From positions 1 through 64,000 of the forward strand of contig JAUYSK010000021.1 of the NCBI GenBank assembly GCA_030696345.1: a DNA stretch of 64,000 bases. Direction: 5' to 3'. The notes below the pieces were generated by a model. That model was not told the DNA's origin, did not search any database, and saw only the letters and a list, made by a program, of their open reading frames with translations. How positions within the stretch are numbered: the first letter of the stretch is position 1; each line of letters starts with the position of its first letter. Positions 48,344 to 58,956 of the stretch are shown piece after piece. The position numbers and the translations under genes were made by a program. This DNA is from Azonexus sp. (GTDB lineage Bacteria > Pseudomonadota > Gammaproteobacteria > Burkholderiales > Rhodocyclaceae).

Positions 48344-50950
48344 TCAAGCCGAAGACGAGTCACGGCTCGCTGAGAGCCAGACCAATAAAGTCTCGAACAG
48401 CCTTTCCGGATCGACCGGTTTGCCGATATGGTCGTTCATGCCGGCCTCGAGGCAGATTTTGCGGTCTTCATTGAAAGCATTTGCCGTCATGGCCAGGATC
48501 GGCGTTCCGGCGTAGCACGGAAGTGCGCGAATCGCGCGGGTCGCCTCGAGGCCATTCAATTTGGGCATCTGCATGTCCATCAGGATCAGGTCATATTGGG
48601 TTTGTTGCGCCATTATCAGGGCTTCAAAGCCATTTTCGGCCAGGTCAACTGCGAGGCCGACGTTTTCCAGCAAGCCACAGGAGACTTCCTGGCTGATTGG
48701 ATCATCTTCAGCCAGCAAAATGCGGGCACCGGCGAATTGGGTTTTCAGTCGAGTTTCTGCTGAGTCAGCGGCCGAAACCGGTGTTTGCAGTACGATATCA
48801 GTCGCCTTTTCAAGGGGGACGGTGAACCAGAAGGTGCTACCGACGCCGGGCTGGCTTTGGACGCCAATGTCACCACCCATGAGTTTGGCCAGACGTTTGC
48901 TGATGGCCAGCCCCAGGCCTGTCCCGCCATATTTTCGGGTCATCGAGTTGTCGGCTTGTTCAAAGGCCGCGAATAGCTTGGGAATGACTGACGGAGCAAT
49001 CCCGATCCCGCTATCGGTGACCTCGAAGCGCAGCAGGACGTTGCTTTCTGTGACTTCAAGTGGCTGAGCGCGTACCTGAATGCTGCCGCGTTCAGTAAAT
49101 TTGATGGCGTTGCCGATGAGGTTGAGGAGGATCTGGCCGAGGCGCAGAGGGTCGCCCCTGAACGTCTGGGTTAGCAGGCTGGGAACAAGATCGAACAGAA
49201 GTTCGAGTTCCTTTTCACTCGCCTTGTGCTCCATTAGGTTACTGAGACTCTCGATAACCGTGCCAAGCAGAAAGTCGGTGCTTTCCAGGGTCAGGCGCTC
49301 AGCCTCGATTTTGGATATGTCGAGAATGTCGTTGATGACCATCAGCAGGTGCTGTGAGGCTTGTTCAACCTTGGCAAGCTGGTCACGCTGCTTGGGATCT
49401 TCGGCCCGGCGCAGCGCCATTGCCGTCATGCCCATGATGGCGTTCATCGGTGTGCGCAGTTCATGGCTCATGTTGGCGAGGAAGGTACTCTTCGCCCGGT
49501 TGGCAGCTTCTGCGGCTTCTTTGGCGATTGACAGGGCGGCCGTGCGTTCCTCGACCAGTGATTCGAGATGGTGCTGATGCTGCTCAAGTTCCGCTTCGAC
49601 TCGCTTGCGCTCCGAAATGTCTATCCGGTTGCCGACGATAAAGCCGCTGGGGGTGCGATGTTCGATGATCATCAGCCAACGGCCGTCGTCGAGCAGTTGT
49701 TCGAGCAGGGTGCCATCGGCTGCCTGATGCTGGCTTACCCGTTCTCGCACCCATTCATCGATGCGCCCGATCGCTGCAGCGTATTGACCACGCTCTGCGC
49801 CTTTGCGCACGATCTCCTCAAAGGTCGTACCCGGAACGATCAGATCCCGGCTGGTGCTGTAGAAATTGAGATAGGCCTCGTTGCAAGCAACCAAGCGGTC
49901 CTGTTCGTCGTAAATCGTGAAGCCGATTGCAACATTGCTCACCGCTTCCTGAAGCAGCGCATGTGCTTTCTTCGCTGCCAGCTCGGCCCGCTTGCGTTCG
50001 CTAATGTCGCGTGAAGCGTTGAACAGCAGCGGTTGGCCATTGATTTGCAAGGGGTAGCCGCTGATTTCGGCTTCGAATACGCTGCCATCCTTGCGACGAT
50101 GCAGTCTCTCGAACTGTGAGCGAGTCGGATGATCGAACAGCTTCTGCAAATGCTGAGTCAGCTCGGCGTCGTCGTGGTCATGGTCATGATCCCAACTGCG
50201 GACATTCATGCCGATCATTTCTTCGCGGCTGTAACCCAGCATGGCGCAAAAGCTGTCGCTGGCTTCGACAAGATCTCCGTCACGGTTGAGGATATGAATG
50301 CCGTCGCTGGCGCAACGCAAAAAGGCGTGATTGGTATCACTCTCGTTTTTGAGGGCAATTTCATCCAGCCGATGCTCGGCCAGTTCCCGCATCAGGCGCA
50401 AGGTATTGGTCGACAGCGTCGAGTAGATCGACAGGATGATATCGATCAGGGCGCGTGTGGCGCCACCCATCAGCTCCTTGGCCCGCACCTTGGCCGCGTC
50501 ACGGGGCAGGCCTTCCTGCAATGCCTGAACGGCATAAGCCATGTAACGGTCAGTTTCGAGAATATGCGAGGCCAGCCAGCGCGCGAGGAAACCCAGTGCC
50601 TCTTCGGCTAATTGGTGCCGTGCGGTTGAGCCAAGGGCAGCCTTGAAACGTACGACTTCATTGACGAAAGAGATGTGGGTGGCGCGATGCGAGGACTCAG
50701 CCGGATCGCCGGCGAGAAACTGATGCCAGATACCTTCTTCGGTCTCGAAGTGATAGACCGTATAGTTGGCCAGTTCATCGAACAACAGGTCCAGTTCGGG
50801 AATGTCGGAGTGAAAAGCGACATGGCTCGCCAGAGTATTCAGCAGTTGCACCAGCTTCCGGTGCTGTTCATCTACCGTGGCTAACCCCGTGTTGAAATTG
50901 TCATCCCAGGGGAAGATGTCGATGGAGTTCATGGCAGGGGCGATCGCCAT
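48344..50950 (-). CDS. Hemerythrin-PAS-hybrid histidine kinase
   Basis: An 868-residue cytoplasmic hybrid kinase. The first 130 residues form a bacteriohemerythrin with the di-iron ligands in [22 protein letters not shown] and HILETDR, so it may sense oxygen or nitric oxide. Two PAS domains follow (about 225-340 and 345-450), then HisKA ([15 protein letters not shown]), HATPase ([22 protein letters not shown]) and a full receiver ([28 protein letters not shown]). It is a relative of the PhnD-type kinase at 42312: linker and receiver sequences are similar. No membrane helix is seen. Confidence 0.93.
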   Translation of the reverse strand: MAIAPAMNSIDIFPWDDNFNTGLATVDEQHRKLVQLLNTLASHVAFHSDIPELDLLFDELANYTVYHFETEEGIWHQFLAGDPAESSHRATHISFVNEVVRFKAALGSTARHQLAEEALGFLARWLASHILETDRYMAYAVQALQEGLPRDAAKVRAKELMGGATRALIDIILSIYSTLSTNTLRLMRELAEHRLDEIALKNESDTNHAFLRCASDGIHILNRDGDLVEASDSFCAMLGYSREEMIGMNVRSWDHDHDHDDAELTQHLQKLFDHPTRSQFERLHRRKDGSVFEAEISGYPLQINGQPLLFNASRDISERKRAELAAKKAHALLQEAVSNVAIGFTIYDEQDRLVACNEAYLNFYSTSRDLIVPGTTFEEIVRKGAERGQYAAAIGRIDEWVRERVSQHQAADGTLLEQLLDDGRWLMIIEHRTPSGFIVGNRIDISERKRVEAELEQHQHHLESLVEERTAALSIAKEAAEAANRAKSTFLANMSHELRTPMNAIMGMTAMALRRAEDPKQRDQLAKVEQASQHLLMVINDILDISKIEAERLTLESTDFLLGTVIESLSNLMEHKASEKELELLFDLVPSLLTQTFRGDPLRLGQILLNLIGNAIKFTERGSIQVRAQPLEVTESNVLLRFEVTDSGIGIAPSVIPKLFAAFEQADNSMTRKYGGTGLGLAISKRLAKLMGGDIGVQSQPGVGSTFWFTVPLEKATDIVLQTPVSAADSAETRLKTQFAGARILLAEDDPISQEVSCGLLENVGLAVDLAENGFEALIMAQQTQYDLILMDMQMPKLNGLEATRAIRALPCYAGTPILAMTANAFNEDRKICLEAGMNDHIGKPVDPERLFETLLVWLSASRDSSSA

Positions 50951-51072
50951 TTCTTTGCTGTCAAACTGCTGCAGTCTGGAAGAACTTTTTTCATTCTAGG
51001 CGCGTCCTTGGCTGCGTTCAGACCTTCGATATCGATGGGGCAATCGAAAGTCCGGTACTCCTTCAAATAGGC

Positions 51073-53289
51073 TCAAACCACTGACCACTCGGCATCTTCC
51101 TTTGAGGGCGCATGCAGTTCCGCTCTGGGCATGGGCTTTCTTTCCCCCATGGATTTGGCCTTCGTGCTTGATGCAATTGCAATAGTGGCATTTCCAAGCT
51201 TGAAGGCAGAAACCTGACGTTGAAGTTGTTGTGACTGCTCTTCCAGCGACTCGGCTGCGGCCGCCGCCTCTTCAACCAATGCCGCATTTTGCTGGGTCAC
51301 TTCGTCCATCTGGGCGACCGCTCTATTGACTTGCTCGATGCCGATGGTTTGTTCCATTGAGGCTGAGCTGATACTCGCCACGATGGCGGAGAGGTTAGAG
51401 ATGGCTCCCATGATTTCATTCATGCTCTGGCCGGCCCTTTCCGCCTGAGTTGTTCCATGTTCAACCTTGCTGGCCGATTCACGAATCAGCGCTGAAATTT
51501 CCTTTGCCGCCTGAGCGGTACGCAGGGCCAAGGCTCTGACTTCGGTTGCTACGACAGCAAAACCCTTGCCCTGATCGCCGGCACGCGCCGCCTCGACTGC
51601 TGCATTGAGGGCAAGAATATTGGTCTGAAAGGCAATGCCTTCGATCACGCTGATGATGTCGCTGATTTTTCTCGAACTATCCTGAATTTCGAGCATCGTT
51701 GCGGCCGAAGCCTTGACAATCTCGCCGCCACGCAGGGCGATTGCCGATGCCGATTGCCCAAGATGGTTGGCCTGTTTGGCGCTTTCGGTATTTTGCTGCG
51801 CCGTCGCGGTAAATTGCTCAATGCTCGCTGCTGTCTGCTCAAGGCTGGATGCCTGCTCTTCGGTTCGCGACGACAGCTCACTATTGCCAGCGGATATTTC
51901 TCTGGCTGCAGTCGATATCGCATCAACGGCACTCACAACATTGCCGATGAGTACTTGCAGGTTGACTACGGTTGTATTGATGCCATCCGCCGTTTCGCCA
52001 AAGAGTCCAGGGTAAACCTTTTCGATTTTGTGCGTCAGGTCGCCCTCGGCCAGCGATTGCGATACCGATGAAATGTCTGAAAGTGCCTGTTCAGCCGTCG
52101 TGCTGAGGCTATTGAGCAGGTCTATCAAGGTCTTGGGGTATCCCTGTTTGCGACCGGTATCAATTTGATGACCAAAATCCCCTCGGGCAGCTGCATCGAC
52201 AATGGAGCGAACCTCATCAACGACCTGAACCAGAGCACTTACCGTTGCATTGACCGCGCCGGCTGTCTGCCCGAAAGCGCCGGGGTACACCGCATCAACT
52301 TTTTGCGAAAGATCACCCGCTGCCAGCGCGGAGGCAACTCGCGATACATCCTGCAGGCTGGTATCGGTGACTACCATCAACTGATTGAGTGCAACAGCGA
52401 TCTCTTTGCCGAACCCCTGTTTGCCGTCAAGGCCGATTCGCTTGCCGAGATCCCCTTTCTCTGCCGCCAGGACCATTTGCCGAATGTCATCAACCAGGCT
52501 ACTCAAGCTGTCCTGCATCAATTTCATGGCGGCCAGCATGCTTGACGAATCACCCTGCCCAACAACGACGGTACCGCTCAAATCACCACGAGCTATCCTG
52601 TTGGCGACCCCGACGGCATCAGCAGGTTCACCGCCTATTCGTCGATTGAGAGATGCTGCCAGGGACTTCATCCCGAAAAGTACCAGTGCGCAGCCCAGAA
52701 TGATCGCAATGGTCATGACGATGCTGTTGGTTCGACTGCTTTCCATCAGTTGCTTCAACGACGACTCGGCAAACTGGTTGGCAACGCTGACCGTATCTTC
52801 AACACCTGTCCGGTGGGCTTCGTAGTACTGACGCATCTGCTTGAGCGAGGCCTCCAACGCAGACTGCTCCCGTGCGGCAACGGCCGGCAGGAAGTTTTTA
52901 TCAAGTTCTGCCCAGAACAGGTCGGCCTGGCGCCTTTGCTCACCGAGCAACTTCAGCTTTACCGCTGAGTCGAGATCAGCATCTTGCCAAAACTGGTTGC
53001 GATCATCGTAATCCTTCTTTAGCTGACGGATTTTTTCGATCAGTTTCGGGTGCTGATCATTGCCGGCACTGGCGATGTCGTATGCAAGCAACTGAGCTTC
53101 AATCACATACAAGGGTGGCGGAAGAATATCGGCGACGACATCCTTGCCCTGTCCCATTAACGACGCAGCTGACGAGACTCTTTGCAGAGAGGCGATGCCC
53201 ACCCCTCCCACAATCAGCAATACCAGAAACACCATCACTGATATGACGCGCAGGAACTTGCCCAGCGACAGATTTTCAAGGGAGGACAT
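51073..53289 (-). CDS. Methyl-accepting chemotaxis protein with several HAMP domains
   Basis: A 738-residue chemoreceptor: helix about 13-33, periplasmic four-helix-type sensor (about 35-190), helix about 192-210, then HAMP domains in tandem (repeated ARGDL..., [30 protein letters not shown]) and the signalling domain with the conserved tip [20 protein letters not shown]. The two units around [11 protein letters not shown] and [11 protein letters not shown] are clearly duplicates. No CheR-binding pentapeptide is seen at the C-terminus. It stands alone, with no che genes nearby. Confidence 0.93.
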   Translation of the reverse strand: MSSLENLSLGKFLRVISVMVFLVLLIVGGVGIASLQRVSSAASLMGQGKDVVADILPPPLYVIEAQLLAYDIASAGNDQHPKLIEKIRQLKKDYDDRNQFWQDADLDSAVKLKLLGEQRRQADLFWAELDKNFLPAVAAREQSALEASLKQMRQYYEAHRTGVEDTVSVANQFAESSLKQLMESSRTNSIVMTIAIILGCALVLFGMKSLAASLNRRIGGEPADAVGVANRIARGDLSGTVVVGQGDSSSMLAAMKLMQDSLSSLVDDIRQMVLAAEKGDLGKRIGLDGKQGFGKEIAVALNQLMVVTDTSLQDVSRVASALAAGDLSQKVDAVYPGAFGQTAGAVNATVSALVQVVDEVRSIVDAAARGDFGHQIDTGRKQGYPKTLIDLLNSLSTTAEQALSDISSVSQSLAEGDLTHKIEKVYPGLFGETADGINTTVVNLQVLIGNVVSAVDAISTAAREISAGNSELSSRTEEQASSLEQTAASIEQFTATAQQNTESAKQANHLGQSASAIALRGGEIVKASAATMLEIQDSSRKISDIISVIEGIAFQTNILALNAAVEAARAGDQGKGFAVVATEVRALALRTAQAAKEISALIRESASKVEHGTTQAERAGQSMNEIMGAISNLSAIVASISSASMEQTIGIEQVNRAVAQMDEVTQQNAALVEEAAAAAESLEEQSQQLQRQVSAFKLGNATIAIASSTKAKSMGERKPMPRAELHAPSKEDAEWSVV

Positions 53290-53447
53290 GCTGGTTCAGC
53301 CTGTGGTTAAGTGGTAGGAGAATAGTCAGGCAAATCGCGATCCTATGGCAATCTCGAGCTCAAAATAAATTGTATTTTTATCAGTTGCCTTACGAATAGG
53401 GACTGTGGCCGGGGAAAAATCCGGCGTACCCATAACGCTTGTGCTTC

Positions 53448-53822
53448 TCAGGTCTCAAGTGAGGCATCAAGCAGTCGTTCGCACTCCTCCATCAGGGAGC
53501 GGGCGATCTCGGAATGGTAGTTTGGGTCCAGAGACTCCATCATTTCGTGAGCGGTGTAGAGACCGGCTTCCCGCGAGAGGGTTTCGGCAATCTGGCGGGC
53601 GAGTTGGTCGCTTAATGCCGAGAGTTGTCGCCGCTGGTCAAGTTGCAGGCTGCGTTTCGATCGGCCAAGCCAGTCGGCGGCGAGGGTGGCCCCTTGTGCT
53701 TCGGTCAGCCATTGGCCGTGTTCGAAAAAAACTGAGAGTCTTTCCGCGGCCAGGGCGAAGATCAGCGCGATCCGTGTGCCGCGATCGGTGGTCGTGGTCT
53801 GTGAGACTTTCTCCCGGATCAT
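53448..53822 (-). CDS. Hypothetical protein
   Basis: A 124-residue, mostly helical, acidic-to-neutral protein (MIREKVSQTTTTDRG ... LMEECERLLDASLET) without signal peptide or membrane segment. I do not recognise a family. The codon use and the absence of a better frame on either strand support a real gene. It is divergent from the small protein at 54045. Confidence 0.55.
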   Translation of the reverse strand: MIREKVSQTTTTDRGTRIALIFALAAERLSVFFEHGQWLTEAQGATLAADWLGRSKRSLQLDQRRQLSALSDQLARQIAETLSREAGLYTAHEMMESLDPNYHSEIARSLMEECERLLDASLET

Positions 53823-54044
53823 GATTTTTCAATTCGTGTGGTGGTGTTGCCAACCATACCACCTCCCATTTGATGCCCTGTTTTTCCAGGCTGAAACCGG
53901 CTTGCCTGGTGACTGTTATTTCGTTGTTTGAGTCCGGCTGTGAGGTATTTCACTGCCCGATTTTCTGCTTCCCCGTACATTGGTTTCAACGCTGGAACGA
54001 AAGATTCCTGATTGAGATGGTGGTGTTTGGTGGCGAGGTGTGCG

Positions 54045-54230
54045 ATGCGCAGAATGAATGAAAAACGCTCTAGTCTAGACCGGCGTACCCAGGAAATCGG
54101 GCCGCCGGATGGCTGGCGCGAACGGCGCAAGACGGTGGAGCGCCGGCGTCTGGAGGTCAATGAAATTGCCTTTTCAGAATGGCTTTCTTATCTTCGTGGC
54201 CGGCTCGCCAAGGAAATGCATCAGGCTTGA
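54045..54230 (+). CDS. Small conserved arginine-rich protein
   Basis: A 61-residue protein, very basic in its first half: RRMNEKRSSLDRRTQEIG, then PPDGWRERRKTVERRRLEVNEI and FSEWLSYLRGRL. A similar DRR...GPPKGWRERR...VERR pattern is found as a small unknown protein across betaproteobacteria (recalled, not checked). The ATG at 54045 follows GAGG; ATG at 54054 is possible. Bases of the longer frame before it do not look coding. A terminator lies 27 bases on. Confidence 0.55.
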   Translation: MRRMNEKRSSLDRRTQEIGPPDGWRERRKTVERRRLEVNEIAFSEWLSYLRGRLAKEMHQA

Positions 54231-54256
54231 GTAGCACTGCTTGTTCTGCAGAATGT

Positions 54257-54286
54257 AAAAGGCCTCGCCAAAATGCGAGGCCTTTT
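54257..54286. terminator. Bidirectional terminator
   Basis: The perfect 12-bp stem AAAAGGCCTCGC / GCGAGGCCTTTT with a six-base loop serves the small protein gene on the plus strand and the Pal-like gene on the minus strand. Confidence 0.88.
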
Positions 54287-54307
54287 CGCAATTCAGAGCG
54301 CGAGCGC

Positions 54308-54892
54308 CTAGTTTTCTTTTTCGTAAACCACGTCGGCGCGGCGATTCTCGGCCCAGGATTCTTCATCGTGTCCTTTGAGCTTCGGTTGGGTTTCGCCAAG
54401 GGTCTTGATATTGACCTGCTTCTCCGGCGCGCCATGGCTGATGATGGTGGCGCGAACTGTTTCAGCCCGCTTCAAACCCAGGCGGCGGTTGAATTCGGCG
54501 CTGCCTCGTTCGTCGGCATTACCTTCGATGCGGACGCGGGCCTTCGGATTTTCGGCCAAGTAGCGGGCATGAGCGCGCAGGGCCGGGTCATAGTCCGCCT
54601 TGAGGTCGGCGCTGTTGTAGTCGAAATAGACGCTGCGCTGGGTGCGCAGGCCATTCTGATCCATCTGGATGGCGTTATCGGTTCGGCCGGGGGCGCTGCC
54701 CTGAGTCGGGGCGGCTGCGGCGAGGCGGGGTTCTGTCTGCAACTCCGCGGGCACTGGTTGTCCGAGGAGGCCGGGATGCACCTTGAGCAGGCCGCTTTGC
54801 GAAATATGCTTGCTCGGTGGGATATCGCCCTTGGTGGAGCAGGCGGCGAGCACGGCGGAAAGCAGGAGGGTGGCTGGCAGGGAGGCGCGCAT
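54308..54892 (-). CDS. Pal-like OmpA-family lipoprotein
   Basis: A 194-residue lipoprotein (lipobox LAAC at Cys18, followed by Ser, so sorted to the outer membrane) with a C-terminal OmpA domain that binds peptidoglycan: YFDYNSADLKADYDPAL, IEGNADERGSAEFNRRLG and KTLGETQPKLKGHDEESWAE. It is like Pal, but the other tol genes are not near it, so it is more probably a second Pal-like protein than the Tol-Pal one. ATG 54892 was chosen because the signal peptide begins there. Confidence 0.85.
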   Translation of the reverse strand: MRASLPATLLLSAVLAACSTKGDIPPSKHISQSGLLKVHPGLLGQPVPAELQTEPRLAAAAPTQGSAPGRTDNAIQMDQNGLRTQRSVYFDYNSADLKADYDPALRAHARYLAENPKARVRIEGNADERGSAEFNRRLGLKRAETVRATIISHGAPEKQVNIKTLGETQPKLKGHDEESWAENRRADVVYEKEN

Positions 54893-54985
54893 CTTGGATT
54901 TCGGCTGCGTGAAGAATGTTGAATGATAGCCGCTCGGGGCGCGCCCGAACAGGCCTGAATGTTTGCCTGGGTGTCGGGGAGAGGC

Positions 54986-55014
54986 TTTGTTTATCACGAT
55001 TGGAGATAAACAAA
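54986..55014 (+). promoter_or_regulatory. Perfect dyad operator upstream of sbp
   Basis: TTTGTTTATC and GATAAACAAA form a perfect 10-bp inverted repeat with a nine-base gap, 69 bases before the sbp start. The length and spacing suit a dimeric regulator. It lacks the appearance of a CysB site as I know it, and there is no T-run, so it is not a terminator. The likely target is the sulfate operon. Confidence 0.5.
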
Positions 55015-55082
55015 TTCTAATGCCGTCTTTGTGGTTATAAACGATTCCGGTAAATTGCACCCGTTATCTGACGAGGTGTGCC

Positions 55083-56081
55083 ATGTTCCAATTACGTAAA
55101 TCAATCTCTGCCCTGATGCTGGCGATGGTTGCCAGCGCCGCGCTGGCTGATGTCACGCTGCTCAATTCTTCCTACGATGTCGCCCGTGATGTATACAAGG
55201 ATTACAACCCGATGTTCCAGAAATACTGGAAAGCCAAGTCGGGTGAGAGTATTGAGCTGAAACAGTCGCATGGCGGCTCAAGCAAGCAGGTGCGGGCGGT
55301 CGCAGATGGTCTGGAAGCGGATGTGGTGACGATGAATCAGGCAAATGACATCGAGTTTCTGGCCGAGAAGGGCCTGGTCGCCAAGGACTGGACGAAAAAA
55401 TTCCCGAACAGTGCCTCGCCATACACCTCAGCGATGGTTTTCATCGTTCGCAAGGGCAATCCGAAGGGCATCAAGGACTGGAACGATCTGGCGGCAACTG
55501 GCACCCAGATCATCATTCCGCACCCGAAAAATACCGGCAATGGCCGCAACACATATCTCTCGGCCTGGGCCTGGGCGCTCAAGCAGCCGGGTGGCAACGA
55601 CAAGACGGCGCAGGAATTCCTCGGCAAACTGCTGAAGAATGCGCCGCTGTTCGCCGCCGGTGGCCGTGATGCGACGACAACTTTCATGCAGCGCAAGATG
55701 GGTGATGCGCTGATTACCTTCGAATCCGAGGCTGAAATGATCGCCAAGGAGTTCGGCAAGGGCGACTTCGAAGTGGTGTACCCCAGCCTGACTATGCAGA
55801 CGGAGTTCCCGGTGGCGCTGGTCGAGAAGGTGGTCGACAAGAAGGGGACGCGCAAGCAGGCACAGGCGTATCTGGAATATCTGTGGTCGAAGGAAGGGCA
55901 GGAGAATGCTGCCCAGAACTACCTGCGGCCACGTGATGCAGAAATACTGAAGAAGTACGCCTCTTTCTTCCCGCCGTTGAAGACCTTTACTGTTGATGAA
56001 GTGTTTGGTGGTGCCAACAAGGCCTTCGCCATCCACTTCAAGGATGGTGGCTCCTTCGACCAGATTTACGTTCAGAAGTAA
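55083..56081 (+). CDS. sbp: Sulfate ABC transporter, periplasmic binding protein
   Basis: A 332-residue periplasmic sulfate-binding protein with a signal peptide (cut after ASAALA). Family motifs: LLNSSYDVARDVYKDYNP, SHGGSSKQVRAVADGLEADVVTMNQ, NPKGIKDWNDLA and the ligand region RDATTTFMQRKMGDAL. It heads the sbp-cysT-cysW-cysA set, with its stop immediately before the cysT ATG. The dyad at 54986-55014 may control it. Confidence 0.93.
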   Translation: MFQLRKSISALMLAMVASAALADVTLLNSSYDVARDVYKDYNPMFQKYWKAKSGESIELKQSHGGSSKQVRAVADGLEADVVTMNQANDIEFLAEKGLVAKDWTKKFPNSASPYTSAMVFIVRKGNPKGIKDWNDLAATGTQIIIPHPKNTGNGRNTYLSAWAWALKQPGGNDKTAQEFLGKLLKNAPLFAAGGRDATTTFMQRKMGDALITFESEAEMIAKEFGKGDFEVVYPSLTMQTEFPVALVEKVVDKKGTRKQAQAYLEYLWSKEGQENAAQNYLRPRDAEILKKYASFFPPLKTFTVDEVFGGANKAFAIHFKDGGSFDQIYVQK

Positions 56082-56957
56082 ATGGCGGCAAAAACCCACC
56101 GCGTGTTGCCCGGCTTTGGCCTGGCTCTGGGCTACACGCTGGTTTATCTCTCGTTGCTGATTCTGCTGCCGCTCGGTGGCCTGATCCTGAAGGCGTCCGA
56201 ACTCGGCTTCGGGCAGATCATGGATATCGCGTTGGGTGAGCGTTCGCTGGCGGCGTTTCGCGTCACTTTTGGCGCCTCGTTTCTGGCTGCTGCGGTCAAC
56301 GCCTTTTTTGGCCTGATTGTGGCCTGGATACTGGTGCGCTACCCGTTTCCCGGCAAGCGTTTCGTCGATGCGCTGGTCGATCTGCCCTTCGCGCTGCCGA
56401 CGGCCGTTGCCGGCATTACGCTGGCCACACTCTATGCGGGCAATGGCTGGCTTGGCCAGTTCATCGAACCGCTCGGCTTCAAGGTGGCCTACACGCCTTG
56501 GGGTATCGTCGTGGCGCTGACCTTCATCACGCTGCCTTTTGTCGTGCGCACCTTGCAGCCGGTGATAGAAGATATTGAAACCGAGGTTGAGGAAGCTGCT
56601 GCTTCACTCGGTGCCTCGCGCTGGCAAACCTTCGTCAAAGTTATTTTCCCGGCCATTTTCCCGGCGCTGCTGACCGGCTTCGCGCTGGCCTTTGCCCGTG
56701 CCGTCGGCGAGTACGGCTCGGTAATTTTCATCGCCGGCAACCTGCCGCTGATTTCCGAAATCACGCCGCTGCTGATCATTTCCAAGCTGGAGCAATATGA
56801 CGTGCTGGGGGCGACGGCGCTGGCAGTGGTCATGCTGGGGCTGTCCTTTTTGCTGCTGCTGAGCGTCAACCTGCTGCAATGGTGGACGGCCAACCGGCAC
56901 AAAAATAGTGAACCGCTGGAAGTCGCTGCGGCCAAGGCAAGCGGGGGGGCGCAATGA
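56082..56957 (+). CDS. cysT: Sulfate ABC transporter permease CysT
   Basis: A 291-residue inner-membrane permease with six helices, and the coupling motif EEAAASLGASRWQTFVKVIFP that contacts CysA. Pairs with CysW for sulfate and thiosulfate import. It starts directly after the sbp stop and overlaps cysW by four bases. Confidence 0.94.
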   Translation: MAAKTHRVLPGFGLALGYTLVYLSLLILLPLGGLILKASELGFGQIMDIALGERSLAAFRVTFGASFLAAAVNAFFGLIVAWILVRYPFPGKRFVDALVDLPFALPTAVAGITLATLYAGNGWLGQFIEPLGFKVAYTPWGIVVALTFITLPFVVRTLQPVIEDIETEVEEAAASLGASRWQTFVKVIFPAIFPALLTGFALAFARAVGEYGSVIFIAGNLPLISEITPLLIISKLEQYDVLGATALAVVMLGLSFLLLLSVNLLQWWTANRHKNSEPLEVAAAKASGGAQ

Positions 56958-57817
56958 AATCGACACGCGCTACACAGGAACCGGTCTGGGTTCGTTACAC
57001 GCTCCTGACCATAGGCCTGAGCTTCCTGTTCTTTTTCCTTGGTCTGCCGTTATTGGCCGTGTTTGTCGAAGCACTGGCCCAGGGCGTGCCGGTCTACATT
57101 GAAGCGTTGAAGGAGCCGGAAACTGCCTCGGCTATCTGGTTGACCGTAGGCATTGCGCTGGCCGTACTGCCGTTCAACATCGTCTTTGGGGTGGCGGCCG
57201 CCTGGGCCATTGCCAAGTTCGAGTTCAAGGGAAAGAGCCTGCTGATCACGCTGATCGACCTGCCGTTTGCGGTCAGCCCGGTGGTTGCCGGCCTGATCTT
57301 CATTCTGCTCTTCGGTTCGCAGGGTACTTTCGGTGAGTGGCTCTCCGAGCACGACATCAAGATTATCTTTGCCGTGCCGGGGATGATCCTCGCCACCTTG
57401 TTCATCACCTTCCCCTTCATCGCCCGCGAGCTGATTCCGCTGATGCAGGCGCAAGGCAAGGACGAGGAAGAGGCGGCAGTGTCGCTCGGTGCTTCGGGCT
57501 GGCAGATGTTCATTCGGGTGACTTTGCCCAACATCAAGTGGGGCCTGCTCTATGGCGTGATTTTGTCGAACGCCCGGGCGATGGGCGAGTTTGGTGCGGT
57601 GTCGGTGGTTTCCGGCCACATCCGCGGCGAGACTAATACGCTGCCGCTGCACGTCGAAATTCTCTACAACGAATACAACGCCATCGGCGCCTTCGCCGCC
57701 GCTTCCATCCTTGCCTTGCTGGCGCTGGTCACGCTGGTCGCCAAAACCATCGTCGAGTGGCGGATGAAAAAAGAAACCGAAATGCTGAACACGGTGCTGG
57801 CACCGGAGAAAACCTGA
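56954..57817 (+). CDS. cysW: Sulfate ABC transporter permease CysW
   Basis: The second permease, 287 residues, with six helices, and the coupling motif [21 protein letters not shown]. Its stop codon shares one base with the cysA start (TGATG), as expected for one transcript. Confidence 0.94.
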   Translation: MKSTRATQEPVWVRYTLLTIGLSFLFFFLGLPLLAVFVEALAQGVPVYIEALKEPETASAIWLTVGIALAVLPFNIVFGVAAAWAIAKFEFKGKSLLITLIDLPFAVSPVVAGLIFILLFGSQGTFGEWLSEHDIKIIFAVPGMILATLFITFPFIARELIPLMQAQGKDEEEAAVSLGASGWQMFIRVTLPNIKWGLLYGVILSNARAMGEFGAVSVVSGHIRGETNTLPLHVEILYNEYNAIGAFAAASILALLALVTLVAKTIVEWRMKKETEMLNTVLAPEKT

Positions 57818-58884
57818 TGAGTATCGAAATCCGCAACATCTCCAAGCGCTTCGGCAATTTCGTCGCGCTCGACAATATCAATCTCGACATCCCGACCGGC
57901 GAGCTGGTCGCCCTGCTCGGCCCCTCCGGCTGCGGCAAGACGACGCTGCTACGGATCATCGCCGGCATGGAAAGCGCCGACGGTGGCGAAGTGCTGTTTT
58001 CCGGCGAAGACGCCACCCACCTGCATGCCCGGGAGCGCGAAGTTGGTTTTGTCTTCCAGCATTACGCGCTGTTCCGCCACATGACAGTGTTCGAGAATGT
58101 CGCCTTCGGCCTGCGCGTCAAACCGCGCAAGGAGCGCCCTTCAGATGCCGAGATCAAGCGCCGCGTCATGGAGTTGCTCAGCCTTGTCCAGCTCGACTGG
58201 CTGGCTGATCGCTACCCGTCGCAACTTTCCGGCGGACAACGCCAGCGGATTGCGCTGGCCCGGGCGCTGGCCGTTGAACCCAAGGTGTTGCTGCTCGACG
58301 AACCGTTCGGTGCCCTCGATACCAAGGTCCGCAAGGAGCTTCGCCGCTGGTTGCGTCGCCTGCACGACGACATGCACATCTCCAGTGTTTTCGTCACACA
58401 CGATCAGGAAGAAGCGCTGGAAGTGGCCGATCGTGTGGTGGTCATGAACCACGGCAGGATCGAGCAGATCGGCTCGCCTGACGAGGTGTATTCCAGCCCG
58501 GCCTCGCCCTTCGTTTATCAGTTCCTCGGCAACGTGAACGTCTTTCACAGCCGGCAGCAGGGCGCCTATGCCGAGGTCGAGCGTGGCGAGGTGGCCGAGA
58601 AGGCAACCGCTTTTGTCCGGCCCCACGATATCGATATCACCCACCAACCGAGCGAAGACGGCTTGCAGGCGAAGGTGCAGCACGTGCATCCGATCGGGCC
58701 GGTGGTCCGCATCGAGCTGCTGCACGGTAGCGAGATCATCGAAGTCGAGCTTTCGCGCGAGCGGCACGAGTTGCTGCAATTGACCGTCGGCCAGGCGGTC
58801 TGGTTCCGGCCGCGTCAGATGAGGGTTTTTGGAACCGACACATCGCTGCGGTCGACCCCGGAAAAACAGGCATTTCTGTTCTGA
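57817..58884 (+). CDS. cysA: Sulfate ABC transporter ATPase CysA
   Basis: The 355-residue ATPase of the sulfate importer: Walker [14 protein letters not shown]-loop [21 protein letters not shown], signature [15 protein letters not shown], Walker [12 protein letters not shown] and a C-terminal TOBE-like regulatory part. ATG 57817 overlaps the cysW stop; the 20-residue longer frame from 57757 lies inside cysW and is not used. Confidence 0.95.
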   Translation: MSIEIRNISKRFGNFVALDNINLDIPTGELVALLGPSGCGKTTLLRIIAGMESADGGEVLFSGEDATHLHAREREVGFVFQHYALFRHMTVFENVAFGLRVKPRKERPSDAEIKRRVMELLSLVQLDWLADRYPSQLSGGQRQRIALARALAVEPKVLLLDEPFGALDTKVRKELRRWLRRLHDDMHISSVFVTHDQEEALEVADRVVVMNHGRIEQIGSPDEVYSSPASPFVYQFLGNVNVFHSRQQGAYAEVERGEVAEKATAFVRPHDIDITHQPSEDGLQAKVQHVHPIGPVVRIELLHGSEIIEVELSRERHELLQLTVGQAVWFRPRQMRVFGTDTSLRSTPEKQAFLF

Positions 58885-58956
58885 TTTCGGGCAAGGAAGG
58901 CACTCGGGAGCGGGTGTTATAATCGGCCCCCATTTCGTGCGCCCCAGCCCAAACCG

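Noticed and set aside
48004..48363. A 119-codon minus frame between the LysR gene and the hybrid kinase
   Set aside because: It overlaps the end of the LysR gene and the kinase C-terminus, has no recognisable domain and no ribosome site. The 287-base gap seems non-coding.
51073..51100. CheR-binding pentapeptide at the chemoreceptor C-terminus
   Set aside because: The tail EWSVV lacks the final aromatic residue at the needed spacing.
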